Notes: generated from the letters alone by a model not told the origin. DNA of 64,000 bases from Gammaproteobacteria bacterium (GCA_022450155.1 JAKUQR010000015.1:1-64000), one strand, 5' to 3'; shown: positions 34,699-44,673, counted from the first letter of the stretch. Program-made: numbers and translations.

Positions 34699-34725
34699 CT
34701 GGGCGTCGCTTCTGAAAACAGCCAT

Positions 34726-36474
34726 TCAGCTGGAATCGCCGGCTGGAAATCCAGCGAGCACTAGGCCATCGATGAAAGGTTGTATGTGCGCCGGATTTTC
34801 GTACGGTTGATGCAGACGGCTGTCTGCTGCTGTGTATCCTGGAGTTTCGGCCATCACCATTTCTCGCTGTGTCCGTGCACTGTCCAAGTCGCCGAGTCGA
34901 GCGTAACTGGCAGACAGGACACGCCGGTGGAATCTGTTTAAATCCAGGATTCCCTGCAGGGTTTGTACTGCTTCATGGTAGCGTGCACTGTTGTACTGTG
35001 CGATGGCAAGCGCCCAGCGATACCACGATGGTGGAAATGGATTGCGTTCGAATGCAAGGCCGATCTGTCGAATGCTGGCAACTGGGTCACCGGTGAATAT
35101 CAAGGCCAGTCCCATACCCGCGAACGCATCCGCGTGGTTTGGATTCAGCTCCAGAGCTTGGTCCAGGTGCGACACTGCTTCGATGTGCTGTCCTCGCCAT
35201 AGCCCGGTAATTCCGTACACGGCGTGCGCCAGACTGTCCGTGTAGTCGAGCTCAAGTGACCGTTGGGCATACTGCGTGGCCCTGGGAACACAAGTGTCGG
35301 GTTCAGGAGACCATGACATCAGCAGGTCGGTGAGATGAGTGAGCGCCAGGCCGGACAGTGCCGGCGCAAACTGCGGGTCGATCCGGATGACTTTGTGAAA
35401 CAGAGTGCGGGCCATTTCAGTGTCTGGTGGCTCTCGCATCCGGTAAACCAACTGTCGGGCACGTATTACGTCAGTGTAGTCGGCATCAGTATGTCTGTCA
35501 TCAGCCCTGCGGATGGCGCTGTGTTCGAGATTGCTGACCAAAGTCGATGCTACTCGCCGGGTTATTTCATCCTAGATGGACAGTAATTCTTGGTTGCCTC
35601 CGTCATAACTTTCCGACCACAGATAACCGCCGGACACGGTATCGATCAACTGAACTGCCACCCGGAACCCTCTGCCAACGGTACGGATACTCCCATCAAC
35701 GAGGTAACGGGTGCCCAACTGATGACCGAGTGCCATTGTGTTTACGCTGTCCAGTTTCTGGGCCAATGAGGTATGTTGGGCAATTACAAAAAGCTGCCGA
35801 AACCGCGACAACGCACTGATAAGATCGACCGTAAGCCCCAAACCCAGGCCAGCCAGGTCCGCATTTCCGGTTTGGCTGGTAAAGGGTAATACAGCGATTG
35901 AGAGCCGAGGGTCATCAGGTTCGCGCGTCGCTTTTTGGGGTTGATCGCTACCGTTGATGACCAGGTGGGCGCTGATTTTGGAGGCGATATTGCGTAATTG
36001 TTGTTTACCGACGGCCTGGAAACTGACAGACAGCGTGTTTCCGATCACAACGCGAGCAGAGTCGGAAATACAGATTCCACCTGGCGGTGCGATTTCCTGC
36101 AGCCGGGCTGCAACGTTGACTCCGTCGCCAAAAACCCTCTGGCCATCATCAATGATGTCGCCCAGGTTAATGCCGATACGAGTGTGAATCTGGCGGTCAG
36201 CCGCTAGAACCGCATTTTTTGTAGTCAGCCATTCCTGTATATTGACAGCGGCCATGACCGAATCGGCGGCAACTGGAAACACCGCCAGCAGATTGTCGCC
36301 AGACCTATCCGCGGTTCGCCCACCACGGTTTTTGATAATGGCATCTATATCACGAAGATAGTTCTGCAACGTCCGATAGGTAGCGTCTTCATTGTCGTGA
36401 GTCAGGCGACTGAACTCGACTACGTCAAGATGGAGGATGGCTGCAAGCCGGCGAGGTAGCGTATCAGCGACCAC
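34726..36474 (-). pseudogene. Class III adenylate cyclase-TPR protein interrupted by one amber codon
   Basis: Two open stretches in the same frame form one gene, split by a TAG at 35574-35572. The first (36474-35572, 300 residues from a GTG) has a class III cyclase domain with LHLDVVEFSRL, RSGDNLLAVFP and FGDGVNVAARL, then the LSIAVLPF...SIRTVGRGFRVAVQLIDT...GGYLWSESYD domain common in cyclase-TPR proteins. The second (open on to 34726) continues DEITRRVASTL and carries TPR-like repeats. In the family this junction usually reads Q-DE(V/I)T, so the TAG is explained by a single CAG-to-TAG change. Other genes here (dacB, hslU, the methyltransferase) end in TAG, so amber is a working stop. A recent pseudogene or truncated product is likely. 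Confidence 0.75.
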
Positions 36475-36594
36475 GGTGATTACCGAACTGAGTGTAATTG
36501 GTGATGATGAAACTCATGGATACGCTTGGTGGGTGTGACAGCAGCTGAACCTGGTCTGCGGTGGTCCCTTTGTCGGACCAATTCAACACTAATG

Positions 36595-39500
36595 TTAGGC
36601 TGACACAGCCTGCGTTGCACGCACTCCGCCCAGTTGATGGGAGACCAGTCGAGCGTAAAGATGTCGGTTGTTCAGCAAGTCCGCGTGTGTGCCGGTTTCA
36701 ACAACCCGGCCGTTTTCGAGAACGACAATTATGTCCGCGTCCCGTATGGTCGAAAGACGGTGGGCAATAATGATGGTGGTTCTGTCGGCTTTTAACTGAT
36801 CCAGTGCTTGGCGTACGCTCTGCTCACTGATGGCATCAAGATGTGAAGTCGCCTCATCCAGGATCAGTACCGGTGCATCCTTCAGGAACGCACGGGCTAT
36901 CGCGACGCGCTGTCGTTGTCCGCCGGACAGACTTGTGCCTCTCTCTCCGACTGGGGTATTCAGCCCCTGCGGGAGTGACTTGACGAGATCTGACAGTGCC
37001 GCCAGCTCGACCGCCTGCGCCAGTTCTGTGTCACTGGCAGTGGGTTTGGCGATGAGGATATTTTCTCTGAGTGAGTTGTTGAACAAATAGGTGTCTTGCG
37101 AAACTAGAGCGATTCGAGAACGTAGATCGTCCAGGTGGTAATCCCGCAGGTCAGTGTTGCCAAGCGTGACGACGCCGTCCGAAGGATCCCAGAACCGCAT
37201 TAACAGTTGTGCCAAGGTTGTCTTGCCGGCACCCGATGGCCCTACCAGGGCGACTGTTTTACCGGCCGGAATCGTGAAATCCACGTCAGCAAGTACTCGC
37301 CGTGGTCGGCCGGGATAACTAAAGTTAACCGAAGACAGTGTGATAGCTACAGAATTTTCAGATTCCTGAGCGCCGGGACCGTCTACCACTGGTACCGGTT
37401 CGTTTTCCAGCGCATAAACCCGCCGCGTGGCACCCAGCGTATCGGCGAGTTGTCGACCCACCTGCGCAATCTCGGAGACCGGTAGAAACGCGGCCATCGC
37501 AAGAATCGTAAGCAATGGTAGAAGGCCCGCGTTGATGGACTGAGTGCCGACCAGGAATGCGCCCGTCGTCACCACAGCCAGTCCCCCCAATCCGGTAAAT
37601 ATCTCGAGCAGAGTGTGCTGCAGGGTCAGCTGACCAAAGAACGGCAGGCGCAGCGAAATGTGATGCTCGCCCAGTGCGTCAAACTGATCACCGCGACTAG
37701 TTTCCTGCTGGTAGGAGACAATTTCACCCAGCCCCTGCACGCTGTCGATCGCATGTGCGGCTAACTCGCCCGCTGCTTCTCGTGAGCGGGAGCCCAGATG
37801 ATCGACACTGCCGCGCATTAGAAACGGACTCAGGCCGACGGCAAGTAAAAATGGAACCAGAGCGGCAGCGATCCATGCGTTGGCCGTACCCAAGATAAAC
37901 ACGACTACGACGGGCCCGAGTACCGCGACGAAGGCAGGTGCGACTGTGTGTGCAAAAAAATACTCGACCAGCTCGACATCTTGGGTAGCGATGCCCATCA
38001 GGTCACCTGTTCGCCGTCGTACCAGGTAAGCGGGGGCAAGCTGGTCCAGTTTGCGAAACACGCCGACACGCATTTCTGCTAACAGTCTAAAAGCCATATC
38101 GTGCGCTATCCACGATTCGAGCCAGTGCAGGACACCCGACAGTGGTGCCACAACAGCGAGTCCGATCAGATAATGGGTGTAGGGTGCGTGGTTCTTGAGC
38201 GCCAGGACGATCAGCGCACTCAGTGCGCCGACGCCGATGAACGCAACCACGCGCAGAACACCAAAGATAAAGGTTAAAGTCAGTCGGCCTTTCCAGGGCA
38301 TGATATGGCCCATAAGGATTTTGACAACCTGTCGCCAGTTGAGTCCTTCAGCTTTGATAATGCCCTCGGTTGGCACACTGCTTATGTCTTCTGTCACGTC
38401 CGGCTGCGGCGACGGCGATACCTCGATTTCCAAAGAGGCCTTCTCTTCAGGTTGTTCCCGATCTGCCTCACGTGCCTGTTCAGACATTAGGTTGGCGTAG
38501 ATGCCATTGCTCGCCATCAATTGACTGTGGTTTCCGGATTCAGCAACTCTGCCCTGGTCCAGGACGAGAATTCGGTCGCAGTTAATGACACTGGAAAGTC
38601 GGTGGGCCAGGACGAGGGTGGTGCGACCTTTCATCAACCTGTCCAAGGCCTTCTGGATGAAAGCCTCGTTTTCGGCATCGACCGCCGACAGAGCTTCATC
38701 GAGAACCAAAATTGGTGAGTCTCGCAGCAGCGCACGAGCAATCGCCACGCGTTGTCGCTGGCCGCCGGAAAGTTTGATGCCCTTTTCTCCAATGAGGCTG
38801 TCGTATGTTTGGGGCAGGCCTGATACAAACTCATGGATGTTTGCGTTTTTTGCGGCATCGGTGACCTCGGCATCGGTTGCTTCGGGTCTGCCTAGCCGGA
38901 TGTTCTCACCGATGGTGCCATGAAACAGAAAGGTGTCCTGATTCACTACGGATATTTGCCGCCTGAGCGCAGCGAGTGACAGGTCTTTGATATCGTATCC
39001 GCCGAGCCTGACGGTTCCCCGGTCCGGATCATAAAAACGCAGCAGTAGCCGCACGATCGTCGATTTGCCGCATCCACTGGCCCCGACGATGCCGACGCGC
39101 TCGCCGGGAACTATTGAAAGGTCGAGTTGATCGTGAACACGGTGTCGTTGCTCGGGGTAGCTGAAGCGCACCGATTCGAAAGATACAGTGGGTTGAGGGT
39201 CGACCGGTTCAACAGCGGTGGTTTTTTCCACGATGGGCGGTTGCGCATCCAGAATCCGATAGATCCCCTGTGCGGCCGACAGACCGACCATGCCCTGGTG
39301 GAGCACCGTACGCAGGTCGCGCATCGGACGGAAGATTTCAACGCCCATCATCAAAATAATCAGCAGTGCAGTAAGTTCCATCTGTTCCGACGCCACCCGG
39401 TGGGCTCCCAAACCCAGCGCGAACGCGGCACCCACTGCGATCGCCGTATCGGTGATGCCGCGGGCCAGCGAATTGGTGGCCAACACCCACATGGTGGTGC

Positions 39501-40188
39501 GAAAAACATCCCGCGCTTTGTCAGCCAGCAGGTCGGCCCGCGGTCGGCTCTGGCCAAAAGCCTTGAGGGTGGCCAGCCCCTGTACGGCATCCAGAAATTC
39601 CGATGCAAATTCAGCATAAGCATCCTGGCGTTCCTGGGATTTCTTGGTGTCAAAGCGATGCCACAGCGCCGGGGCAGTCAACGCAATCAGCGCGGCGATG
39701 AACAGCGTCAGCGCCACGGGCAGGTCCAGGAAGGCGACGAAGGCGAAGATCAGTGCTGGGGTGATCGCAGAAACCAGTAGTTGGGGCAGATACTGCCCGA
39801 AATAGGTTTCCAGTTGTTCTACTCCGTCGACCAGCGACAGGACCAGTTCACCTGACCGCTGTCTTCCTGTGTATCCGGGCCCCAGCGCGACGATCTGGTC
39901 ATACACTCGGCGACGCAGCATTTTTTGAACGATTGCCGCTGTCTGATGCGCGACCAGGGTACGCCAGTGCTCGAAGACGCCTCTTAGCACCATAACACAA
40001 GCGGTCACGAACAAGGGGAGGATCAAGGTGGTGACGTTACGACCCTCGAAAACCAGGCCGATAAGCCAACCGAGCAGCGCAAGTCGGGCCACACCCAGAG
40101 TCGTTGCCAGGACGCCGATCAGGACCGCAAAAAAAATCCGGCCTCTGACCCCGCGGGTAAAGCCCCAGAGGCGATAGTCAAAATGCAT
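36595..40188 (-). CDS. Fused two-module ABC exporter (TMD-NBD-TMD-NBD)
   Basis: A 1197-residue protein containing two complete ABC exporter half-transporters in one chain. Module 1 has about six membrane segments, then Walker A GASGCGKST, signature LSGGQRQRVAIARALL and Walker B ILVLDEALSA. A linker rich in Glu, Pro and Ser follows (near residues 580-620). Module 2 has another membrane domain, Walker A GPSGAGKTT, LSGGQRQRVAIARAFL and ILDEATSHLD. Both ATP sites look intact apart from Asp-Glu-Ala variation after Walker B. The layout resembles a fused CydDC-like or lipid/peptide exporter. The substrate cannot be deduced. It lies 120 bases after the broken cyclase gene and has no obvious partner. 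Confidence 0.87.
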   Translation of the reverse strand: MHFDYRLWGFTRGVRGRIFFAVLIGVLATTLGVARLALLGWLIGLVFEGRNVTTLILPLFVTACVMVLRGVFEHWRTLVAHQTAAIVQKMLRRRVYDQIVALGPGYTGRQRSGELVLSLVDGVEQLETYFGQYLPQLLVSAITPALIFAFVAFLDLPVALTLFIAALIALTAPALWHRFDTKKSQERQDAYAEFASEFLDAVQGLATLKAFGQSRPRADLLADKARDVFRTTMWVLATNSLARGITDTAIAVGAAFALGLGAHRVASEQMELTALLIILMMGVEIFRPMRDLRTVLHQGMVGLSAAQGIYRILDAQPPIVEKTTAVEPVDPQPTVSFESVRFSYPEQRHRVHDQLDLSIVPGERVGIVGASGCGKSTIVRLLLRFYDPDRGTVRLGGYDIKDLSLAALRRQISVVNQDTFLFHGTIGENIRLGRPEATDAEVTDAAKNANIHEFVSGLPQTYDSLIGEKGIKLSGGQRQRVAIARALLRDSPILVLDEALSAVDAENEAFIQKALDRLMKGRTTLVLAHRLSSVINCDRILVLDQGRVAESGNHSQLMASNGIYANLMSEQAREADREQPEEKASLEIEVSPSPQPDVTEDISSVPTEGIIKAEGLNWRQVVKILMGHIMPWKGRLTLTFIFGVLRVVAFIGVGALSALIVLALKNHAPYTHYLIGLAVVAPLSGVLHWLESWIAHDMAFRLLAEMRVGVFRKLDQLAPAYLVRRRTGDLMGIATQDVELVEYFFAHTVAPAFVAVLGPVVVVFILGTANAWIAAALVPFLLAVGLSPFLMRGSVDHLGSRSREAAGELAAHAIDSVQGLGEIVSYQQETSRGDQFDALGEHHISLRLPFFGQLTLQHTLLEIFTGLGGLAVVTTGAFLVGTQSINAGLLPLLTILAMAAFLPVSEIAQVGRQLADTLGATRRVYALENEPVPVVDGPGAQESENSVAITLSSVNFSYPGRPRRVLADVDFTIPAGKTVALVGPSGAGKTTLAQLLMRFWDPSDGVVTLGNTDLRDYHLDDLRSRIALVSQDTYLFNNSLRENILIAKPTASDTELAQAVELAALSDLVKSLPQGLNTPVGERGTSLSGGQRQRVAIARAFLKDAPVLILDEATSHLDAISEQSVRQALDQLKADRTTIIIAHRLSTIRDADIIVVLENGRVVETGTHADLLNNRHLYARLVSHQLGGVRATQAVSA

Positions 40189-40494
40189 AGTGTGTGGACC
40201 CGATGAAACTTAGACGGAGCGACCAGCCAGTCAGGTACGAGGTTTCACCTGAAGACGAGTGTATCTGCCCATTCGCTATAACTGGGAGAGGCTGTCTCAC
40301 AAAGCGCGCTATCTTAAGTTGGCTCAATCTATAGGGCAAAATATGCACCTCGGCTTTCGTTCAATCGGTACAGCTTTTTCGCAGGACTTTCGCGAGGTAT
40401 AGCTGATATACCAACTATAGGTGTCTTTTTGCTTATGAAACACCCACAGTCTGTGTAGAATATGCGCCCTTTTACCGGATGATGACTAGCTGAC
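40189..40494 (+). promoter_or_regulatory. Intergenic region upstream of the isopropylmalate/citramalate synthase gene
   Basis: A 306-base divergent region with no convincing ORF. It holds a perfect inverted repeat, GGTATA (40396-40401) and TATACC (40407-40412) with a 5-base spacer. A -10-like TAGAAT lies at 40456-40461, with only a poor -35 (TTATGA at 40433-40438, spacer 17). The repeat lies just upstream of the possible -35, a place where an activator or repressor could act. I saw no leucine-rich leader peptide with hairpins. Confidence 0.4.
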
Positions 40495-42063
40495 ATGAGT
40501 AAGTCCCGACAGGTCCTCCTGATGGATACGACCCTGCGAGATGGCGAGCAGACGCAGGGGGTTTCTTTCTCTCCTGAAGAGAAGGTCAGTATCGCACGAG
40601 GGTTACTGCAGAGCCTTAAGGTAGATCGGATAGAGGTTGCGTCTGCGGGTGTGTCCCATGGTGAAAAGCAGGCGGTGACTCAGATTCACGAATGGGCAGC
40701 TGAAAATGACTGCCTCGAGCGTGTTGAAGTGCTTGGATTTACGGATCACCGGCGAAGTGTAGACTGGCTGGCCAGCGCTGGCGGCCGCGTACTCAACCTG
40801 CTTACCAAGGGAAGCGAAAAACACTGCAGGGAGCAGCTCAGGAAGTCTCTTGACGAACACATCGCCGATATTGAGCGGACAATCGACTATGCCAAGGCGC
40901 AGCAACTTCTGGTCAATGTCTATCTGGAAGATTGGTCGAACGGTTATCGGGACAGCCGTGATTATGTCTACAGAATCACCGAAGCACTTGCAGACTCCGA
41001 CGTGGTGCACGTGATGCTGCCCGATACGCTGGGTGTAATGAGTCCTCAAGAAGTATTCGAAAGCGTCGGCGATATGTGTAGCCGCTATCCCGGACTCGCA
41101 TTTGATTTTCATCCCCACAACGATTATGGCCTAGCCACTGCCAATGCGATGATGGCTGTCCAGGCGGGTGCGCGCTCGATACACGTGACCGTAAACTGTC
41201 TTGGGGAGCGGGCTGGAAATGTTTCGCTGGCAGAAGTGGCGGTGGTCTTGCGGGACAAACTCGGGATGAGCCTGCGGCTGGATGAATCCAAGATTCATGC
41301 ACTCAGTCAGATGGTCGAGAATTTTTCAGGAAAACGGGTGGCGGCGAATTCACCCGTGGTGGGCAACGATGTGTTCACTCAGACCAGCGGGATACACGCC
41401 GATGGCGACAATAAAGGTGGGCTCTACCAGTCTGAGTTGAGTCCCACTCGATTTGGTCGAAAACACAGTTACGCCCTTGGTAAGATGAGCGGTCGGGCTT
41501 CGGTGCTCAAGAACCTGGAGGACCTTGGTCTTGAACTCTCACCGCAAAATCAGCAGAAGGTGCTGGAGAGAATTGTCGAAATCGCAGACACCAAAGCGAC
41601 CATTACCCCTGAGGATTTACCTTTCATCATCGCCGACATTCTGGAAAGCCGGGATTTTCAGCACATTGAGTTACTGAATTGTTCGATAACCAGTGGACTT
41701 GAAATCGAATCCACGGCCAGTATTCGGGTTCGGGTGGGCAATGAATTTCACAAGGCGTCCGGGTCAGGTAATGGTGGATTCGATGCGTTTGCAAACGCTA
41801 TGAAAAGCGTGTTGGATCCTATCGGTTTGTCTCCTCCGGAATTGGCAGATTTTGAGGTCCGTATACCCAAGGGGGGCAGTTCAAACGCCCTGACCGAATG
41901 TTTTATCACCTGGGATGACGGTCAGGACAGCTTTAAGACGCGCGGGGTACACGCCAATCAGGTCTTTGCCGGTATTAACGCAACCCTTCGTATGCTGAAC
42001 CTGGTGATGCATCGGCAGACCGAAGGCAAAGAGCACTCGATTCCACTGGCAAAACCCGAGTGA
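40495..42063 (+). CDS. 2-isopropylmalate / citramalate synthase family protein
   Basis: A 522-residue Claisen-type synthase. The TIM barrel shows MDTTLRDGEQTQGVSF, the metal-site DFHPHNDYGLATAN, and VNCLGERAGNVSLAEV. The linker has GNDVFTQTSGIHADGDNKGG. The C-terminal ~110 residues form a LeuA-type allosteric domain. The sequence follows the less common type best known from Bacteroidetes and Leptospira (KVDRIEVAS; VNVYLEDWSNG), where both isopropylmalate and (R)-citramalate synthases occur. So I do not choose between leuA and cimA. It converges with leuB, 22 bases between stops. No leuC or leuD is in the window. Confidence 0.82.
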   Translation: MSKSRQVLLMDTTLRDGEQTQGVSFSPEEKVSIARGLLQSLKVDRIEVASAGVSHGEKQAVTQIHEWAAENDCLERVEVLGFTDHRRSVDWLASAGGRVLNLLTKGSEKHCREQLRKSLDEHIADIERTIDYAKAQQLLVNVYLEDWSNGYRDSRDYVYRITEALADSDVVHVMLPDTLGVMSPQEVFESVGDMCSRYPGLAFDFHPHNDYGLATANAMMAVQAGARSIHVTVNCLGERAGNVSLAEVAVVLRDKLGMSLRLDESKIHALSQMVENFSGKRVAANSPVVGNDVFTQTSGIHADGDNKGGLYQSELSPTRFGRKHSYALGKMSGRASVLKNLEDLGLELSPQNQQKVLERIVEIADTKATITPEDLPFIIADILESRDFQHIELLNCSITSGLEIESTASIRVRVGNEFHKASGSGNGGFDAFANAMKSVLDPIGLSPPELADFEVRIPKGGSSNALTECFITWDDGQDSFKTRGVHANQVFAGINATLRMLNLVMHRQTEGKEHSIPLAKPE

Positions 42064-42085
42064 GTGCGTTAGTCAGGCCCCGGTG

Positions 42086-43195
42086 TCAGTTGTCAACTGG
42101 TTGTTTCTCGAGTTCACTTACCACTCGGTCACCAAACTCGGCAGTACTGATCTTTTTCTCGGATTTACCTCGTCGTACCAGATCGGGTGTCGTATAGCCT
42201 GCAGCAAAGACGCTTTGCATAGCCTGCCAGAGATTACGCGCCTCACTATCCATGCCAAAGCTCATTTCCAGCATCATGGCGACAGAGCCAATCATGGAAT
42301 AGGGATTGGCAATGCCCTGGCCGGCGATATCGGGTGCCGATCCGTGGGAGGGTTCGTAGTAGGATTTTTCAGGCCCCACACAAGCCGATGGCATCAGCCC
42401 CAGCGACCCGAGAATACCACCACCTTGATCACTGAGAATATCGCCAAACATGTTTTCCATCACCATCACATCGAATCTGGCCGGATCGAGACACAGGTAG
42501 GTGGCCGCCGCATCGACTAGAACGTGTTTTACCTCAATGTCGGGATAGCTCGGACGGACTTCCTCGACGATCTCATTCCACAAGACGCTGGATTTGAGCA
42601 CGTTGCTCTTGTGAATATTGTGGAGCACTTTCTTGCGTTTGCTGGCGAGCTGAAACGCCACTTCGAGGACGCGGCGGATTTGATCTTCGTTGTATTCCAG
42701 CATTTCGTGGACATAACGTCTGCCCTGGTCATCGATTCCGCTCTCTTTGCTGCCAAAATAAAGTCCACCGACCAGTTCACGGATAATGATCAGATCTATA
42801 CCATCACCGATCACTTCCGGCTTGAGTGGGGAAAAATGGGCCAGGCTGCGCGGTAGGTAAACCGGTCGAAAATTGGCGTAAGTATCATAGCGTCGCCGCA
42901 TGGGTAACAACGCGCCGCGTTCAGGTTGTTCATCCACCGGGATTTTGTTTGAGTCTTCGTGGTTCAGTCCGATGGTCCCTTTAAGGATGGCATCAGCCTG
43001 ATCACAGATGGCTATTGATTCTTCCGGAAAAGATTTGCCGGTCTCAAAGTAGGCCGATGCACCAAACAAGGCCGGTTTTAGATCAAAAGTGACTGCATTT
43101 CGGGATTCAACGAGCCGCAATATCTTGACCGCTTCGTCCATGATTTCAGGTCCGATACCGTCACCGGCCAGCAGTGCAATGGTGTAAGTCGACAT
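42086..43195 (-). CDS. leuB: 3-isopropylmalate dehydrogenase
   Basis: A 369-residue isocitrate/isopropylmalate dehydrogenase family enzyme. It has IALLAGDGIGPEIMDEAVKIL at the N-terminus, IIIRELVGGLYFGSKE (usual LeuB reads VRELTGGIYFG), the catalytic-site HNIHKSNVLKSS and VDAAATYLCLDP, and MFGDILSDQGGGILGSLGLMPSA. It ends with YEPSHGSAPDIAGQGIANP, which covers the NAD-binding region. It oxidises 3-isopropylmalate, or possibly a methylmalate analogue, in branched-chain amino acid synthesis. It lies opposite the synthase gene at 40495-42063, an unusual convergent layout for these two pathway partners. Confidence 0.87.
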   Translation of the reverse strand: MSTYTIALLAGDGIGPEIMDEAVKILRLVESRNAVTFDLKPALFGASAYFETGKSFPEESIAICDQADAILKGTIGLNHEDSNKIPVDEQPERGALLPMRRRYDTYANFRPVYLPRSLAHFSPLKPEVIGDGIDLIIIRELVGGLYFGSKESGIDDQGRRYVHEMLEYNEDQIRRVLEVAFQLASKRKKVLHNIHKSNVLKSSVLWNEIVEEVRPSYPDIEVKHVLVDAAATYLCLDPARFDVMVMENMFGDILSDQGGGILGSLGLMPSACVGPEKSYYEPSHGSAPDIAGQGIANPYSMIGSVAMMLEMSFGMDSEARNLWQAMQSVFAAGYTTPDLVRRGKSEKKISTAEFGDRVVSELEKQPVDN

Positions 43196-43326
43196 GTACG
43201 TGCCTCAGTCAGGTTGGTGGTAGAAACACCGGAATTGGCGTACTAGCGCCCATTGTAACGTTGCAGCATGACCGGTTCGCAACGATGGCCAGCACCGGTC
43301 AGATGAAAATCGCCAGCAACGGCGTA

Positions 43327-44673
43327 CTAAAGACGATCCGAAAAAGCACGTTCCATTTCCCGACGGGCCTGGACGGCGGGGTCGTTGTCATCGAATTCCA
43401 CGTCTGCCCAGCGCAGAGTTGAACCTGCGGCAACATTGCAACGCATCTTAATATCTGCTGCCAACCCAAGCGGCAGAGCGCCCCGTTCGATTGAGTCTGC
43501 AGCGGGCATTTGTCGACCCCATACGCAATGCCCCCCCTCACCATCGAGAATTTGACCCGCAGTCAAAGCATGTTTGGCCGTTGCGACTACGTCTGAATAA
43601 AAACCTTTGGGGCACCCGGTGGGTTCACCCCGGAGCACCACCGAGGCGACAGAGATGCCAAGTTCCATCCCGATCATGTGGGTGGGTCGATACAGGGCGG
43701 CGTAGCGTCCAGTTGAGTCCTGTAGCATGTGGTATTCACGAAAACACTGCTGCGCATAGTCTCCAGCACCTTCGACCACCACGTAGGTGCCCATGGCCAG
43801 ATGATGAGGTATCGGTTCACCGCTGCGTGTGAGGGATGACACCACCTCCGTGGTACCGCGCCGACTGAGCATGCCGCCGTCTTCTGAAGGCTTGCAGATG
43901 TCTGCCAGATCAAATCGGGAACTGGGCGGAAAGCCCAGGCCGTTATTCTGTGGGGTGAGTCCAGTGGTGTTACAAACAGCGCTCATCTCAATGCCTGACT
44001 TACTGCCATCGAGAAACGAATTGAACATTTTCAGATTGATGCTGGTGGGGTCATCAATTTCCAGGTACTGCTGCAGTACCTCCCACACGCTATCGGGGGT
44101 GAGTTCATGATAGGACGGGTGATAACGTGTACCTTTGCCCGCGCAAACAACTTCAAAGCCGCAGGTTCGCGCCCAGTCGACATGTTCACAGATCAACGCC
44201 GGTTGATCACCCCACGCTAGGCTGTAGACCACACCCGCAGCTTGGGCTTCCCGGGCCAGCAGGGGACCGGCAACTACATCCGCTTCTACATTGACCATAA
44301 TAATATGATGTCCCGCGGCGATCGCCCGCCGGCAGTGGTGAATGCCTGCTGTGGGAATGCCTGTCGCCTCAACGACAACATCGATCTCGTTGAGGTCGAT
44401 CAGCTGGTCGGCATCCTCAGTGAGCCAGGTTGAGCCGTTTGCCATAGCGTCAGTCGGTTTACTGGCTGCGTATTGCTCAGCTGTCCAGCCAGCCATCGCG
44501 AGCTGTTTCATCGCCCGCGCCAGGTCGAGATCAGCGATACCAACAACATGGATTCCCGCTGTTTGACGGGCCTGAGTGAGATACATGGTGGCGAATTTGC
44601 CGCACCCTATGAGGGCAACGCGGATCGGATGGTCACTGCGGACTCTCTCACTGAGCAGAAACGACAGATTCAT
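43327..44673 (-). CDS. NAD(P)-dependent oxidoreductase with SAF domain, homoserine-dehydrogenase-like
   Basis: A 448-residue protein with an N-terminal Rossmann domain (RVALIGCGKFATMYLTQA, about residues 18-35) and DLNEIDVVVEATGIPTAGI. A middle domain follows with DGSKSGIEMSAVCNTTGL, then a C-terminal SAF-like segment (LPLGLAADIKMRCNVAAGSTLRWADVEFDD). This combination occurs in a group of homoserine-dehydrogenase-like oxidoreductases often mislabelled FlgA-like and found in sugar-acid catabolism. The substrate is unknown. The upstream leuB and downstream djlA give no functional hint. No C-terminal ACT domain of biosynthetic homoserine dehydrogenase is present. Confidence 0.7.
   Translation of the reverse strand: MNLSFLLSERVRSDHPIRVALIGCGKFATMYLTQARQTAGIHVVGIADLDLARAMKQLAMAGWTAEQYAASKPTDAMANGSTWLTEDADQLIDLNEIDVVVEATGIPTAGIHHCRRAIAAGHHIIMVNVEADVVAGPLLAREAQAAGVVYSLAWGDQPALICEHVDWARTCGFEVVCAGKGTRYHPSYHELTPDSVWEVLQQYLEIDDPTSINLKMFNSFLDGSKSGIEMSAVCNTTGLTPQNNGLGFPPSSRFDLADICKPSEDGGMLSRRGTTEVVSSLTRSGEPIPHHLAMGTYVVVEGAGDYAQQCFREYHMLQDSTGRYAALYRPTHMIGMELGISVASVVLRGEPTGCPKGFYSDVVATAKHALTAGQILDGEGGHCVWGRQMPAADSIERGALPLGLAADIKMRCNVAAGSTLRWADVEFDDNDPAVQARREMERAFSDRL

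Noticed and set aside
34726-36474. Amber codon read as pyrrolysine or general recoding
   Set aside because: TAG terminates other intact genes here, RF1 is present, and the site corresponds to a common Gln codon one transition away.
43259-43284. CGTTGC / GCAACG inverted repeat between leuB and the SAF oxidoreductase
   Set aside because: Only 6-bp arms with a 14-base spacer; expected by chance at this length and not tied to a visible promoter.
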